Part shown: positions 15,531-24,828 of the stretch, piece by piece
How positions within the stretch are numbered: the first letter of the stretch is position 1
How the letters are laid out: each line of letters begins with the position of its first letter
From: an uncultured Flavobacteriales bacterium
GTDB lineage: Bacteria > Bacteroidota > Bacteroidia > Flavobacteriales > Schleiferiaceae
Assembly (NCBI GenBank): GCA_913055685.1
Contig: CAJXKC010000001.1
Span: forward strand, 868,001-932,000
Length of the DNA: 64,000 nt
Direction of reading: 5' to 3'
Translations under genes and position numbers: made by a program
The notes under the pieces: generated by a model
Told to the model about the DNA's origin: nothing
Seen by the model: the letters and a program-made list of their open reading frames with translations, nothing else
Databases searched by the model: none

Positions 15531-18335
15531 ATGTCTGATTCTAAGCCTACCCTCTATCTTTTAGATGCCTATGCCCTTATTTATCGTGCTTATTTTGCCT
15601 TTATCAATAATCCGCGAATAAGCTCTAGTGGTTTAGATACATCGGCTATCTTCGGTTTTACTACCACTTTATTGGAGATTCTAGAAAAGAAGAATCCCTC
15701 GCATATCGCCATTGTATACGATACCGCTAAGCCAACTTTTCGTCATGAAGAATACAGCGAGTATAAAGCACAGCGCGATGAAACTCCCGAAGGAATTAAA
15801 GTGGCCTTCCCGTATATTCAAAGGGTGGCAGAAGCTTTTCGTATACCCTTTATTGGGGTAGATGGCTTTGAAGCTGATGATGTAATTGGCACCTTGGCGA
15901 AGCAGGCGGAACAAAAGGGCTATCAGGTATTTATGATGACTCCGGATAAGGATTTTGGGCAATTGGTTTCCGAAAACATTTTCATGTACCGCCCCGGTCG
16001 AAGTGGTAATCCTCCTGAGGTTTGGGGGGTGGAAGAAGTGAAGGCCAAATTTGATATCGATACCGTAGATCAGGTGGTAGATTATCTTGGAATGATGGGC
16101 GATGCGGTAGATAATATTCCTGGCATACCCGGTGTAGGTCCTAAAACTGCCAGTAAGCTGCTTAAGCAGTATGGCAGTATGGAGAGCATGTATGAAAATG
16201 CCGATGAGATTAAGGGCAAGCTAGGGGAGAAGATTCGCGATAACCAAGAGCAGGCCATCCTTTCTAAACATTTGGCTCGAATAGTAATAGATGCGCCGAT
16301 TGAGTTTCATGAAACGGACTTTAAAAAGGATCCGGCAGACGAAGAAAAAATTAAAGAACTCTTTACGGAGTTAGAGTTCAGAACCCTCTCCAAGCGAGTA
16401 TTGGGTCAGGCAGTTAGTGTAGCGGTAGAAAAGGTTCAATCTTCTGCGCCCAAAGCAAATGCTGGTGGACAGACCGATTTGTTTGCCCAGGTTCCAGCAG
16501 AACAACCTAGCTCGGAGGCGGAAGGCGAAGCTCGGAAAATGGCCAATACCGAACATCTCTATCAATTGGTGGAGCATCCAAAAGAGCGCAAATTACTGCT
16601 GGAAAACTTATTGAAACAAAAGGCCGTATGCTTCGATACCGAAACCACCTCCTTGGATGTGCTTAGGGCAGAATTAGTGGGTATTGCCTTTAGCTATGCA
16701 CCAGGCAAGGCCTATTATGTTTCGGTGCCAGAGGGGGAAGGAGAGGCTATTGCAGCCGAGTTCAAGCCCTTTTTTGAAAACGACCAGATTGAGAAAATTG
16801 GCCAGAATTTGAAGTATGATATTTCCATTATGGCCAATTACCAAATAGAGGTCAAAGGACCTTTATTCGATACTATGTTGGCGCATTATCTTATCAACCC
16901 AGACATGCGCCATAATATGGACATATTAGCCGAAACTTATTTAGGCTATACTCCGCAATCTATCGAGGAGCTCATCGGTAAAAAAGGTAAGAACCAGAAG
17001 TCGATGCGTGAGGTTGATCCGGCCAAAGTAGCTGAATATGCTGGCGAAGATGCGGATATCACCCTGCAGTTAGCGGCTATTTTCAAGGAAAAAATTAATG
17101 AAGGTGAAACGGCTAAGGTTTTAAAAGAAATTGAAACCCCACTGGTTCCGGTTTTATCTCGAATGGAGCGCGAAGGCATTAACCTAGATCGCAATGCCCT
17201 TAAAAAGCTTTCGGATGAGTTGGCTGCAGATATTGAGCGCTTAGACCGTGAAATTCATGATTTAGCGGGTAATTCAGACTTTAATATAGCCTCCCCAAAA
17301 CAATTAGGGGACGTTCTTTTTGGAGAGCTCAAGCTGATTGAGAAACCCAAGAAAACTAAGAGTGGTCAGTTCTCTACTTCAGAAGATATTCTTCAAGACT
17401 TAGCCGGTGAACATGAAATCGTTGCTAAGGTTTTGGAATACCGTCAAAGCGTAAAGCTAAAAAGCACATATGTTGATGCTTTACCTGAATTAGTGAATGC
17501 CAACACCAATCGCATTCACACTAGCTTTAACCAGGCAGTGGCAGCTACCGGACGCCTTAGTAGTAATAATCCCAATTTGCAGAATATCCCCATCCGTACC
17601 GAGAGAGGTCGGGAAGTGCGAAAGGCCTTTATACCTAGAGATGAAAGTCACGTTATTTTAGCCGCAGACTACAGTCAGATTGAGCTGCGTCTAATCGCGG
17701 AGCTCAGTAATGAGAAAACCATGATGGATGCTTTCATTAAGGGGGAAGATATCCATGCGGCCACGGCGGCAAAGGTTTTCGGAGTAGATTTATCCGACGT
17801 AAGTCGCGAAATGCGAAGTAATGCCAAGACGGTAAACTTTGGGATTATTTATGGGGTAAGCGCTTTCGGTTTGGCACAGCAAACTAGTTTAAGTAGAGGT
17901 GAAGCTTCCGATATTATCAAAAGCTATTTCCGCACTTATCCGGGGATTCGAGATTATATCGAGGCTCAGAAAGAATTGGCTCGTAAACAAGGTTTTGTGG
18001 AAACTATGCTTGGCCGACGTCGCTACTTGAAGGATATCAATAGCCGTAATGCGGTCGTGCGCGGTCACGCCGAGCGCAATGCCGTGAATGCGCCGATCCA
18101 GGGTACTGCTGCCGATATCATAAAAATTGCGATGATTAAGATAGACGAGGCCCTAAAAGAGTACAAAACTCGCATGCTTTTGCAGGTGCATGACGAATTG
18201 GTTTTTGATGCGCCTAAAGATGAATTGGAAACGGTAACTCCCATTATCGAAAACCTGATGCAAACAGCGGTGGAAACCAAAGTGCCATTGGTAGTAGAAA
18301 GTGGTTATGGCGCTAATTGGCTCGAGGCCCACTAG
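15531..18335 (+). CDS. polA: DNA polymerase I
   Basis: At 934 residues this is full-length Pol I. It has an N-terminal 5' nuclease (about 1-290, with YLLDAYALIYRAYFAF, MMTPDKDFGQLV and IPGIPGVGPKTA). The 3'-5' exonuclease has all acidic motifs intact (FDTETTSLD, GQNLKYDIS, YAGEDADIT), so proofreading should be active. The polymerase domain has motif A DYSQIELRL, motif B RSNAKTVNFGIIYG and motif C QVHDELVF. It acts in Okazaki-fragment processing and repair synthesis. The region between nuclease and exonuclease (about 300-335) is low in complexity. The gene is divergent from the phosphoesterase, and a terminator follows. Confidence 0.98.
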   Translation: MSDSKPTLYLLDAYALIYRAYFAFINNPRISSSGLDTSAIFGFTTTLLEILEKKNPSHIAIVYDTAKPTFRHEEYSEYKAQRDETPEGIKVAFPYIQRVAEAFRIPFIGVDGFEADDVIGTLAKQAEQKGYQVFMMTPDKDFGQLVSENIFMYRPGRSGNPPEVWGVEEVKAKFDIDTVDQVVDYLGMMGDAVDNIPGIPGVGPKTASKLLKQYGSMESMYENADEIKGKLGEKIRDNQEQAILSKHLARIVIDAPIEFHETDFKKDPADEEKIKELFTELEFRTLSKRVLGQAVSVAVEKVQSSAPKANAGGQTDLFAQVPAEQPSSEAEGEARKMANTEHLYQLVEHPKERKLLLENLLKQKAVCFDTETTSLDVLRAELVGIAFSYAPGKAYYVSVPEGEGEAIAAEFKPFFENDQIEKIGQNLKYDISIMANYQIEVKGPLFDTMLAHYLINPDMRHNMDILAETYLGYTPQSIEELIGKKGKNQKSMREVDPAKVAEYAGEDADITLQLAAIFKEKINEGETAKVLKEIETPLVPVLSRMEREGINLDRNALKKLSDELAADIERLDREIHDLAGNSDFNIASPKQLGDVLFGELKLIEKPKKTKSGQFSTSEDILQDLAGEHEIVAKVLEYRQSVKLKSTYVDALPELVNANTNRIHTSFNQAVAATGRLSSNNPNLQNIPIRTERGREVRKAFIPRDESHVILAADYSQIELRLIAELSNEKTMMDAFIKGEDIHAATAAKVFGVDLSDVSREMRSNAKTVNFGIIYGVSAFGLAQQTSLSRGEASDIIKSYFRTYPGIRDYIEAQKELARKQGFVETMLGRRRYLKDINSRNAVVRGHAERNAVNAPIQGTAADIIKIAMIKIDEALKEYKTRMLLQVHDELVFDAPKDELETVTPIIENLMQTAVETKVPLVVESGYGANWLEAH

Positions 18336-18376
18336 ATTTTAATACTAAAGACTAGCTACTAAATACTTTAAAAAGA

Positions 18377-18400
18377 AAAAGCGACCCGGAGGTCGCTTTT
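18377..18400. terminator. Bidirectional terminator between polA and the M43 protease gene
   Basis: A 10-bp stem AAAAGCGACC / GGTCGCTTTT with loop CGGA lies between the convergent stop codons. T-rich ends on both strands allow termination of both genes. Confidence 0.9.
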
Positions 18401-18404
18401 CTAT

Positions 18405-20531
18405 TTATTCAATAATCAGTTTTTCACTTAGTCGCGTTTCCTGTCCTCTGATTTCCATCAGATAAACTCCTGGCGCTAAGTTTAAGTCTAGGTCTTTTTC
18501 AAGATTTGAACCTTGAATATTTAAGGCCTCTTGATGAACCATTTTACCGCTAAGGTCTAGCACTTGGAGGCTGAGGCTGCGGTCCTGTAGGTCGCTAAGT
18601 TTTAGATGCACTCTACCCTGACTAGGATTGGGGTATACCTTAAGATCGGCAGCTTGATATTCATTTAAGCTTACGTCGGTACCTTGCCCGAAACGGATGT
18701 TATCGATATAGAAATTGTTTCCCCCTCCATTTTCGAAAGCGAATTTGATGAGAATGGGGTCGGGGCCAATATAGGCGTCGAAGCTAATGGTCTCGGTTTT
18801 CCACTGACTAGCGGTGGGCACGAAATTAGCCGTTGTCATCGGGGCTGATTGTAAGCGCCCGGAATTGTAGAAACGACGACGAATCCAACTTTGGCCACAG
18901 TCGCGAGACACAAATACTTCTAATTGGTCGGTATTATTGGCGTTTTTAGCCGCAAAGGCATAGTCGAAAAAGAGGTTTAAGCTACTCGCTCCACTAGTTT
19001 CAATCGCTGGAGAAATGAGCTCATCGATTTCGCCGTAGGAAAGAGAAGCATCTTCTAATACTAAAGAGCTGCTTTGGTGTGAGCCAGCGTTTGCAAAATG
19101 CTTAAAGGTGTTGCCGTCTCCACCATCTACGGCGGTCACCAAGTTCGGCAACTGACCATTTTCAAAACTCTCTACCCAAGTTGTTTGGAAGACTGGGGTG
19201 CTGTTATTTTTTACAGTAATGTAGGAGCTGTAGGTTTTGGTATCGGTACCTGCACTATTGCTTACGGTTAAGGTAACATCATAGGTGCCAGGGTTCGCGT
19301 AGGTAACGCTTGGATTTTGAGAAGTGCTGCTGGCAGGGTTCCCACCAGGGAAGGACCAGGTCCAAGACGTAGGGACGCCTTCTTCCGAAATATCCGAAAA
19401 CTGAATTGTTTCGCCATCACAGATGATTTCACGATCGGCTTCTAAAAATGCCTCTGGTGTGCATACTGGCGGGTTTACTAAGCCGGTGAAGCTTGCATTG
19501 GTTCCGGATACTAAGGTTCCTCTTAATCCCGAAAGGGTATGACGCATTCTTGCCTTTTGGTCTGCACTAAACATATTCTGGCAAGAAGTATAATCCATAT
19601 AATTTTCAATCTGATCTACTAAATCAGGCGAATCACTATTGCAAGTATTGGTACTAGGCGAGCAGCCAAAGTTTGAGGCTACTACCGGAGGAGTGTCGTC
19701 ACAAAAATCTCCTTTATCGGCATTGCTGCCTCCAGGAACATCAGTAAAGGGCCAGTTATTACCAACAGTGGCGCCGGTACAGCCAGATTTGTTTGGATCC
19801 TCACCTGGGAAAAAGGTGTGGAATAAGCCTAAATAATGTCCTACTTCATGAGTAAGGGTGCGGCCGTTTGAGCTGTATAGCGAGTTAGCGGCTGTGCCAA
19901 TAGTACCCAATTCATCATGGCGCACAATAATGCCGTCTGAGCTACTAGTGTTCCCTGGGAATGTGGCATAACCTAAAACATTGGAAGGGTTCGCGGGGTC
20001 TGAAGTCCTTACATTGCGAACTACCCAGATATTTAGATAGCGGCTTCTCGGAAAGTCAGTAGCGTAGCGCTTCGATCCATCATTCCCATATAATGAGGTG
20101 TTATCTTGATTGCGAGTGATACCGTCTATACAATTGCCATTGCGATCTTTTTTGGCGAGTACAAATTCAATTTCGGTGTCAACCGCTACTGGTCGAAATA
20201 GAGCCCGAGTTGAACTGGTGTCGGCATTGGTGCGACGGAAGTCTTCATTTAAGATGCGTAGGGCATCTAGAATTTGCGCTTTCGAAATATTGTCTCTTTG
20301 AGTAGCGTAAATAACGTGGAAAACCACCGGGATTTGCAGAACCGTGCCATTGGCCACCGTTTCTACTTCGCTTTGTCCTTCGGCTTTGGGGCCAAAGTAT
20401 TGATTGTATATTTCAGGATTTGCTAATTGCTCTTCCAAGTACTGATCAAAGCCACAGTGCCCATGATCATCGTGTTGAGCGGAAAGATTAAAACCTATAA
20501 AGGCTAGAGATAAAATAAATAGACGCTTCAT
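18405..20531 (-). CDS. Secreted M43 (pappalysin-like) metalloprotease with PKD domain and T9SS tail
   Basis: ATG 20531 gives MKRLFILSLAFIGFNLSAQ, a signal peptide; the longer track ORF adds 11 residues before it. Domains in 708 residues: pro-region, M43 protease with zinc motif HEVGHYLGLFH (228-238) and a Met-turn at NYMDYTSC, a PKD domain (TWSFPGGNPASS through YDVTLTVSNSAG), a jelly-roll-like adhesion domain (about 450-620), and a type A T9SS sorting domain (LKVYPNPSQGRVHL). It is a cell-surface or released protease cutting extracellular protein; the specificity is unknown. Cys residues near the active site fit the disulfide-rich pappalysin class. Confidence 0.93.
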   Translation of the reverse strand: MKRLFILSLAFIGFNLSAQHDDHGHCGFDQYLEEQLANPEIYNQYFGPKAEGQSEVETVANGTVLQIPVVFHVIYATQRDNISKAQILDALRILNEDFRRTNADTSSTRALFRPVAVDTEIEFVLAKKDRNGNCIDGITRNQDNTSLYGNDGSKRYATDFPRSRYLNIWVVRNVRTSDPANPSNVLGYATFPGNTSSSDGIIVRHDELGTIGTAANSLYSSNGRTLTHEVGHYLGLFHTFFPGEDPNKSGCTGATVGNNWPFTDVPGGSNADKGDFCDDTPPVVASNFGCSPSTNTCNSDSPDLVDQIENYMDYTSCQNMFSADQKARMRHTLSGLRGTLVSGTNASFTGLVNPPVCTPEAFLEADREIICDGETIQFSDISEEGVPTSWTWSFPGGNPASSTSQNPSVTYANPGTYDVTLTVSNSAGTDTKTYSSYITVKNNSTPVFQTTWVESFENGQLPNLVTAVDGGDGNTFKHFANAGSHQSSSLVLEDASLSYGEIDELISPAIETSGASSLNLFFDYAFAAKNANNTDQLEVFVSRDCGQSWIRRRFYNSGRLQSAPMTTANFVPTASQWKTETISFDAYIGPDPILIKFAFENGGGNNFYIDNIRFGQGTDVSLNEYQAADLKVYPNPSQGRVHLKLSDLQDRSLSLQVLDLSGKMVHQEALNIQGSNLEKDLDLNLAPGVYLMEIRGQETRLSEKLIIE

Positions 20532-20563
20532 ATAAAAAGGCGATAAAAAGGAATTAGGGGCCA

Positions 20564-20571
20564 CAAATATA
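20564..20571 (-). promoter_or_regulatory. -7 element of the M43 protease gene
   Basis: On the minus strand TATATTTG (20571-20564) is a perfect TAnnTTTG, placing the transcript start about 25 bases before ATG 20531. It also supports the shorter start, because the longer ORF would begin inside the -7 box. Confidence 0.55.
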
Positions 20572-20644
20572 GACGCTTTATAAACTTATTTGGTGGGGTG
20601 CTAAAATCAGTCAGGTAATTTTCAACGATTTATGGTTAATAAGG

Positions 20645-20677
20645 TTTGGTAGAATGAGAAATTATGTTGTATTTTCG
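20645..20677 (+). promoter_or_regulatory. Promoter of rplM-rpsI
   Basis: TTTG (20645-20648), 21 bases, TATTTTCG (20670-20677) fit the Bacteroidota -33/-7 layout. The transcript would carry a leader of about 60 bases before ATG 20745. Within it CCC-TTTTC-GGG and TTAC-TTTAG-GTAA can form small hairpins, so a ribosomal-protein leader is possible but not shown. Confidence 0.6.
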
Positions 20678-20744
20678 CAGCCCCTTTTCGGGAGAGTAGC
20701 TTTACTTTAGGTAACGATTTAAATATTAAGTAGTTGTGAATACA

Positions 20745-21191
20745 ATGAGTTACAAAACAGTGAGTGCAAATAGCAACACTGTTGATAAAAAATGGGTAGT
20801 AGTAGACGCTGAGGGCCAAACTTTAGGTCGTTTAGCTTCTGGAATCGCCTATTTATTGCGCGGTAAGCATAAGACCAATTACACTCCTCACGTAGATTGT
20901 GGTGACAATGTTATTGTGATCAACGCTGAGAAAGTTGTTTTAACTGGTCAGAAAGCTACCGAAAAGGAATATGTTCGTCACACTGAGTATCCTGGTGGTC
21001 AGCGCTTCACTACTCCACGTGAGTTGATGATGAAGAAGCCTACCCGTGTATTGGAGAACGCTGTGAAGGGTATGTTGCCAAAGAATCGTTTAGGTGCTGA
21101 ACTATACCGCAACCTACACGCTTTCGAAGGTGCTGAGCATCCACATGAAGCTCAGAAGCCTCAAACCATCGATATCAATACAATTAAATAA
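20745..21191 (+). CDS. rplM: 50S ribosomal protein L13
   Basis: The 148-residue protein has L13 hallmarks: WVVVDAEGQTLGRLAS, LLRGKHKTNYTPHVDCGD, VVLTGQKATEKEYVRHTEYPGG and GMLPKNRLG. It binds 23S rRNA early in large-subunit assembly. ATG 20745 (MSYKTVSAN) is preferred over the track GTG at 20736. rpsI follows 13 bases after its stop, the usual L13-S9 pair. Confidence 0.97.
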   Translation: MSYKTVSANSNTVDKKWVVVDAEGQTLGRLASGIAYLLRGKHKTNYTPHVDCGDNVIVINAEKVVLTGQKATEKEYVRHTEYPGGQRFTTPRELMMKKPTRVLENAVKGMLPKNRLGAELYRNLHAFEGAEHPHEAQKPQTIDINTIK

Positions 21192-21204
21192 TAAATAGCT
21201 GAGT

Positions 21205-21591
21205 ATGTCTGTAACTCACACTATTGGTAGAAGAAAGAACGCCGTTGCGCGTGTTTTCTTGAAGGAAGGTAAAGGAGCTATCTCTGTAAACAAGAAAGAT
21301 TACAAAGATTACTTCGATACTGCTACCCTTCACTACAAAGTAGAGCAGGCTTTCGCTGTTACTGAGACTACTGGTCAGTATGACGTAGTAATCAATGTAA
21401 CTGGTGGAGGTATTACTGGTCAGGCTGAGGCCATTCGCCTTGGTATTAGCCGCGCTTTATGCGAGGTTAACCCTGACTTCCGCACTACTTTGAAGCCTGA
21501 AGGTTTCTTGACTCGTGATCCACGTATGGTAGAGCGCAAGAAATTCGGTCAGAAGAAAGCGCGTAAGAAGTTCCAATTCTCCAAGCGTTAA
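21205..21591 (+). CDS. rpsI: 30S ribosomal protein S9
   Basis: The 128-residue protein carries the S9 signature [19 protein letters not shown] and the Arg/Lys-rich tail ending [15 protein letters not shown], whose terminal Arg contacts P-site tRNA. It is co-transcribed with rplM. The stop is followed by two hairpins before rpsB. Confidence 0.97.
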   Translation: MSVTHTIGRRKNAVARVFLKEGKGAISVNKKDYKDYFDTATLHYKVEQAFAVTETTGQYDVVINVTGGGITGQAEAIRLGISRALCEVNPDFRTTLKPEGFLTRDPRMVERKKFGQKKARKKFQFSKR

Positions 21592-21597
21592 GAATCT

Positions 21598-21647
21598 ATT
21601 TGGGTTTAGTATCCAAATTCTCCGGGTATTCCAACGGATTGGAATCC
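21598..21647 (+). promoter_or_regulatory. Tandem hairpins between rpsI and rpsB
   Basis: Hairpin 1: ATTTGG / CCAAAT (21598-21618). Hairpin 2: GG(T)ATTCCAA, loop CGGA, TTGGAATCC (21625-21647), a 9-bp stem with one bulge. No T-run directly follows, so this looks more like an RNA leader, processing site or weak attenuator than a simple terminator. An S2-binding autoregulatory site is possible; inference only. Confidence 0.4.
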
Positions 21648-21690
21648 ACCAGAGAGTTGTTTTTAGTGAATGTAAACTTTTAATTATCTC

Positions 21691-22473
21691 ATGGCAGATC
21701 AATTAGTAAAAGAAATGTTAGATGCGGGGGTGCACTTTGGTCACCTTACCCGTAAGTGGAATCCCAACATGGCTCCTTACATCTTTATGGAGCGTAATGG
21801 TATTCACATCATCGACCTGTATAAGACTCAGGCGAAATTAGACCATGCTTCTGAAGCATTAGCAAAAATTGCTGCTAGTGGTCGTAAAATCCTTTATGTA
21901 GCTACTAAGAAACAGGCAAAAGAGATCATCGAGCGCAATGCAGGTGATGTAAACATGCCTTATATCACCGAGCGTTGGCCAGGTGGTATGCTTACCAACT
22001 TCGTTACCATTCGTAAAGCGATCAAAAAGATGCAGAACATCGATCGCATGAAGGAAGATGGTAGCTTTAATACGCTATCTAAGCGTGAGCGTCTTCAAGT
22101 AGACCGTCAACGTGATAAACTGGATCGTCAATTAGGTTCCATCGCAGACATGACCCGACTTCCAGGTGCATTATTCATCGTCGACATCCACAAGGAGCAC
22201 ATTGCCGTTAAGGAAGCTCAAAAATTAGGTATTCCAACTTTTGCAATCGTTGATACCAATAGCGATCCTCAAGAAGTCGACTTCGCTATCCCAGGTAACG
22301 ATGATGCGACTAAGTCAATTGACTTCCTAGTTTCTAAAGTAACTGACGCTATCCGCGGTGGTTTAGCTGAGCGCAATGCTGAAAAATCTAAAGCTAAAGA
22401 CGCTAAGATTAAGAAGGCAGCCGCTAAAGCTGGAGAGACTACTGAGGAAGAAGCTACTACTGAAGAAGCTTAA
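21691..22473 (+). CDS. rpsB: 30S ribosomal protein S2
   Basis: The 260-residue protein has S2 signatures: [10 protein letters not shown]-type start ([18 protein letters not shown]), [33 protein letters not shown] and [19 protein letters not shown]. The C-terminal 25 residues are Lys/Ala/Glu-rich ([19 protein letters not shown]). It is needed to add S1 to the small subunit. It precedes tsf as in most bacteria. Confidence 0.97.
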   Translation: MADQLVKEMLDAGVHFGHLTRKWNPNMAPYIFMERNGIHIIDLYKTQAKLDHASEALAKIAASGRKILYVATKKQAKEIIERNAGDVNMPYITERWPGGMLTNFVTIRKAIKKMQNIDRMKEDGSFNTLSKRERLQVDRQRDKLDRQLGSIADMTRLPGALFIVDIHKEHIAVKEAQKLGIPTFAIVDTNSDPQEVDFAIPGNDDATKSIDFLVSKVTDAIRGGLAERNAEKSKAKDAKIKKAAAKAGETTEEEATTEEA

Positions 22474-22507
22474 TTTCATCAAAGAATAACGCAGTATTAA
22501 GATACAG

Positions 22508-22545
22508 GAAGGGGTGAAAAGTGATTTTTATCCCTTCTTTATTTT
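22508..22545 (+). terminator. Hairpin/attenuator between rpsB and tsf
   Basis: A 13-bp stem with two G-U pairs (GAAGGGGTGAAAA, loop GTGA, TTTTTATCCCTTC) is followed by CTTTATTTTC. It can act as a partial terminator that lowers tsf relative to rpsB, as known for such intergenic hairpins in other bacteria. Confidence 0.6.
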
Positions 22546-22569
22546 CAAGAATAAAAACACACAAAGACA

Positions 22570-23394
22570 ATGGCTAAGATCACCGCAGCTGAGGTAAATA
22601 AACTCAGAAAACAAACTGGAGCCGGTATGATGGATTGCAAAAATGCCCTAGTTGAGGCAGAAGGCGATTTTGAAAAGGCTGTAGATATCCTTCGTAAAAA
22701 AGGTCAGAAAGTTGCTGCAAAGCGCGCCGACCGCGAAGCAACTGAAGGTTGTGTATTGGCAGCGAGCTCTGCTGACAACTCTTTCGGTGCTGTAATGAGC
22801 TTAAATTGTGAAACTGATTTCGTTGCTAAAAACGATAGTTTCGTAGAATTAACCAATGCTATCCTTAGCACGGCTATCGAGAATAAGGTTGCCGATAAGG
22901 ATGCCCTTTTAGCCATGAGCTTAGGCGAGATGACTGTTGCCGACAAGCTTACTGAGCAAACTGGTGTTATTGGTGAGAAATTAGAAATCGGTTCTTACGA
23001 GGTAATTGAAGCGGCTTATGTAGCTAGTTATATCCACGCAGGTAACAAATTAGCTACTATCGTTGGTCTTACTGCTGAAGCAGAAGAAGCGGGTAAAAAC
23101 GTAGCTATGCAAGCTGCTGCAATGAACCCAGTGGCTCTTGACCGCGACAGCGTAGAGCAAGAAATTATCGACCGCGAATTAGAGGTAGGTAAAGAATTAG
23201 CCCGTCAAGAAGGTAAGCCAGAAGCAATGTTAGACAAGATTGCCGAAGGTCGCTTAAACAAGTTCTTCAAGGAGAACACCTTAGTTGACCAAGCTTATAT
23301 CCGTGATAACAAGTTGAGCATTGCTAAGTACTTACAGTCTGTGAACAAAGACCTTGCAGTAACGGCTTTCCGTCGCGTAGGCTTAGGCGTTTAA
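22570..23394 (+). CDS. tsf: Elongation factor Ts
   Basis: The 274-residue EF-Ts has the N-terminal UBA-like domain ([37 protein letters not shown]) and the EF-Tu contact motif TDFVAKND. It catalyses GDP release from EF-Tu. The family often has about 280-320 residues, so this is a compact version. A strong terminator follows the stop. Confidence 0.97.
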   Translation: MAKITAAEVNKLRKQTGAGMMDCKNALVEAEGDFEKAVDILRKKGQKVAAKRADREATEGCVLAASSADNSFGAVMSLNCETDFVAKNDSFVELTNAILSTAIENKVADKDALLAMSLGEMTVADKLTEQTGVIGEKLEIGSYEVIEAAYVASYIHAGNKLATIVGLTAEAEEAGKNVAMQAAAMNPVALDRDSVEQEIIDRELEVGKELARQEGKPEAMLDKIAEGRLNKFFKENTLVDQAYIRDNKLSIAKYLQSVNKDLAVTAFRRVGLGV

Positions 23395-23417
23395 TAGCGT
23401 CCGTACTTATTTATAGA

Positions 23418-23450
23418 AGAGCTAATGTTTCGGCATTAGCTCTTTTTTTT
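23418..23450 (+). terminator. Rho-independent terminator after tsf
   Basis: A perfect 10-bp stem AGAGCTAATG / CATTAGCTCT with loop TTTCGG is followed by eight T. It separates the rpsB-tsf unit from pyrH. Confidence 0.95.
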
Positions 23451-23474
23451 ATGCCCAATTTAGGGTCATCCTTG

Positions 23475-23482
23475 TATCTTTG
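23475..23482 (+). promoter_or_regulatory. -7 element of pyrH-frr
   Basis: TATCTTTG matches TAnnTTTG exactly, 19 bases before ATG 23502. It lies after the tsf terminator and inside the upstream extension of the ORF-track start (23451), which supports the shorter pyrH start. Confidence 0.6.
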
Positions 23483-23501
23483 CTTAAACCAAGCGCAGCA
23501 C

Positions 23502-24209
23502 ATGAAATACAAACGCATTCTTCTTAAGTTAAGTGGCGAGTCTTTAATGGGTGATCAAGCCTATGGCATCAATGGTGACCGTTTAAAGGAATACGCGACA
23601 GAAATTAAAACGGTGGTAGAAATGGGCGTGGAAGTAGCCATTGTAATTGGTGGCGGAAACATCTTCCGCGGTTTAAAAGGTGCCAGCGAAGGTATGGACC
23701 GCACCCAGGCAGACCATATGGGAATGCTTGCGACCGTAATTAATGGCTTGGCTCTTCAAAGCGCGCTTGAGGCTGAAGGGGTAAAAACCCGCTTGCAATC
23801 GGCAATTGAAATGGATAAGGTGGCCGAGCCATTTATTCGTCGCAGAGCTACTCGCCACCTCGAAAAAGGTCGTGTGGTTATCTTTGGGGGAGGTACCGGA
23901 AACCCTTATTTTACTACTGATACGGCGGCAACTTTACGCGCCATAGAGGTAGATGCCGATGTGATTTTAAAAGGTACCCGTGTTGACGGTATCTACACGG
24001 CTGACCCCGAAAAAGACGCAAATGCGCAGAAATATGAGTCAATTTCTTTTAAGGAAGTATACGAGAAGGGCTTAAATGTAATGGACATGACCGCCTTTAC
24101 CCTGTCCAAAGAAAACGACCTACCCATCATTGTATTTGACATGAATAAACCAGGTAACTTACAGGCCTTGCTCCAAGGCGAGAAAGTAGGTACCTTGGTA
24201 GCCAATTAA
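23502..24209 (+). CDS. pyrH: Uridylate kinase
   Basis: The 235-residue UMP kinase starts [17 protein letters not shown] and has the amino-acid-kinase motifs [31 protein letters not shown] and [16 protein letters not shown]. It phosphorylates UMP to UDP with ATP in the cytoplasm. frr follows 13 bases after the stop, the common bacterial pair. The dihydroorotase of the same pathway is separately encoded at 44847-46190. Confidence 0.97.
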   Translation: MKYKRILLKLSGESLMGDQAYGINGDRLKEYATEIKTVVEMGVEVAIVIGGGNIFRGLKGASEGMDRTQADHMGMLATVINGLALQSALEAEGVKTRLQSAIEMDKVAEPFIRRRATRHLEKGRVVIFGGGTGNPYFTTDTAATLRAIEVDADVILKGTRVDGIYTADPEKDANAQKYESISFKEVYEKGLNVMDMTAFTLSKENDLPIIVFDMNKPGNLQALLQGEKVGTLVAN

Positions 24210-24222
24210 TTTAGATCCTCAA

Positions 24223-24777
24223 ATGGAAGATATCGATTTGATTATCAACGAGGCCGCGGATAGCATGACCAAAGCTATCAAACACCTCGAGAAAGAGTTG
24301 TTGAAGATTAGGGCTGGGCGTGCAAACCCAGCGAACCTCGAAGGGGTGATGGTTGAATATTATGGTTCAATGACGCCTATTTCTCAAGTAGCTAATATCG
24401 CCACTCCCGATGCGCGAACCTTATCGGTTCAGCCATGGGAAAAAGCCATGATTCCAGAATTAGAAAAGGCGATTCTAAACGCCAATCTTGGTCTGAATCC
24501 CCAGAACAATGGCGAGATGATTATTATTAATATTCCGCCCTTAACCGAGGAACGTCGTCGTGAATTGGTAAAGCGTGCTAAAGCTGAAGGAGAAGACGCA
24601 AAAATCTCTATCCGCAATTCCCGTAAGGATGCCAATGACATGCTAAAGGATTTAGACGGAATTAGCGAGGACTTAGTAAAAGATGCCGAAGACCGCGTGC
24701 AAAGCGTTACGAATAAAAATGTTGCGCGAGTAGATGAAATTATCAGTCATAAAGAGGCTGATATCATGAAGGTCTAA
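24223..24777 (+). CDS. frr: Ribosome recycling factor
   Basis: The 184-residue RRF shows KELLKIRAGRANPANLEGVMVEYYGS, IPPLTEERRRELVKRAKAEGEDAKISIRN and a C-terminal helix. It splits post-termination ribosomes together with EF-G. It is co-transcribed with pyrH, and a terminator follows. Confidence 0.97.
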   Translation: MEDIDLIINEAADSMTKAIKHLEKELLKIRAGRANPANLEGVMVEYYGSMTPISQVANIATPDARTLSVQPWEKAMIPELEKAILNANLGLNPQNNGEMIIINIPPLTEERRRELVKRAKAEGEDAKISIRNSRKDANDMLKDLDGISEDLVKDAEDRVQSVTNKNVARVDEIISHKEADIMKV

Positions 24778-24802
24778 GCCGCAGTAAAAGAAAAGAATAT
24801 TG

Positions 24803-24828
24803 AAGGAGTCCAGAGGGCTCCTTTTTTT
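24803..24828 (+). terminator. Rho-independent terminator after frr
   Basis: A 9-bp stem AAGGAGTCC / GGGCTCCTT (one T-G pair, loop AGA) is followed by a run of seven T. The tail touches the stop codon of convergent rsmI. Confidence 0.88.
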
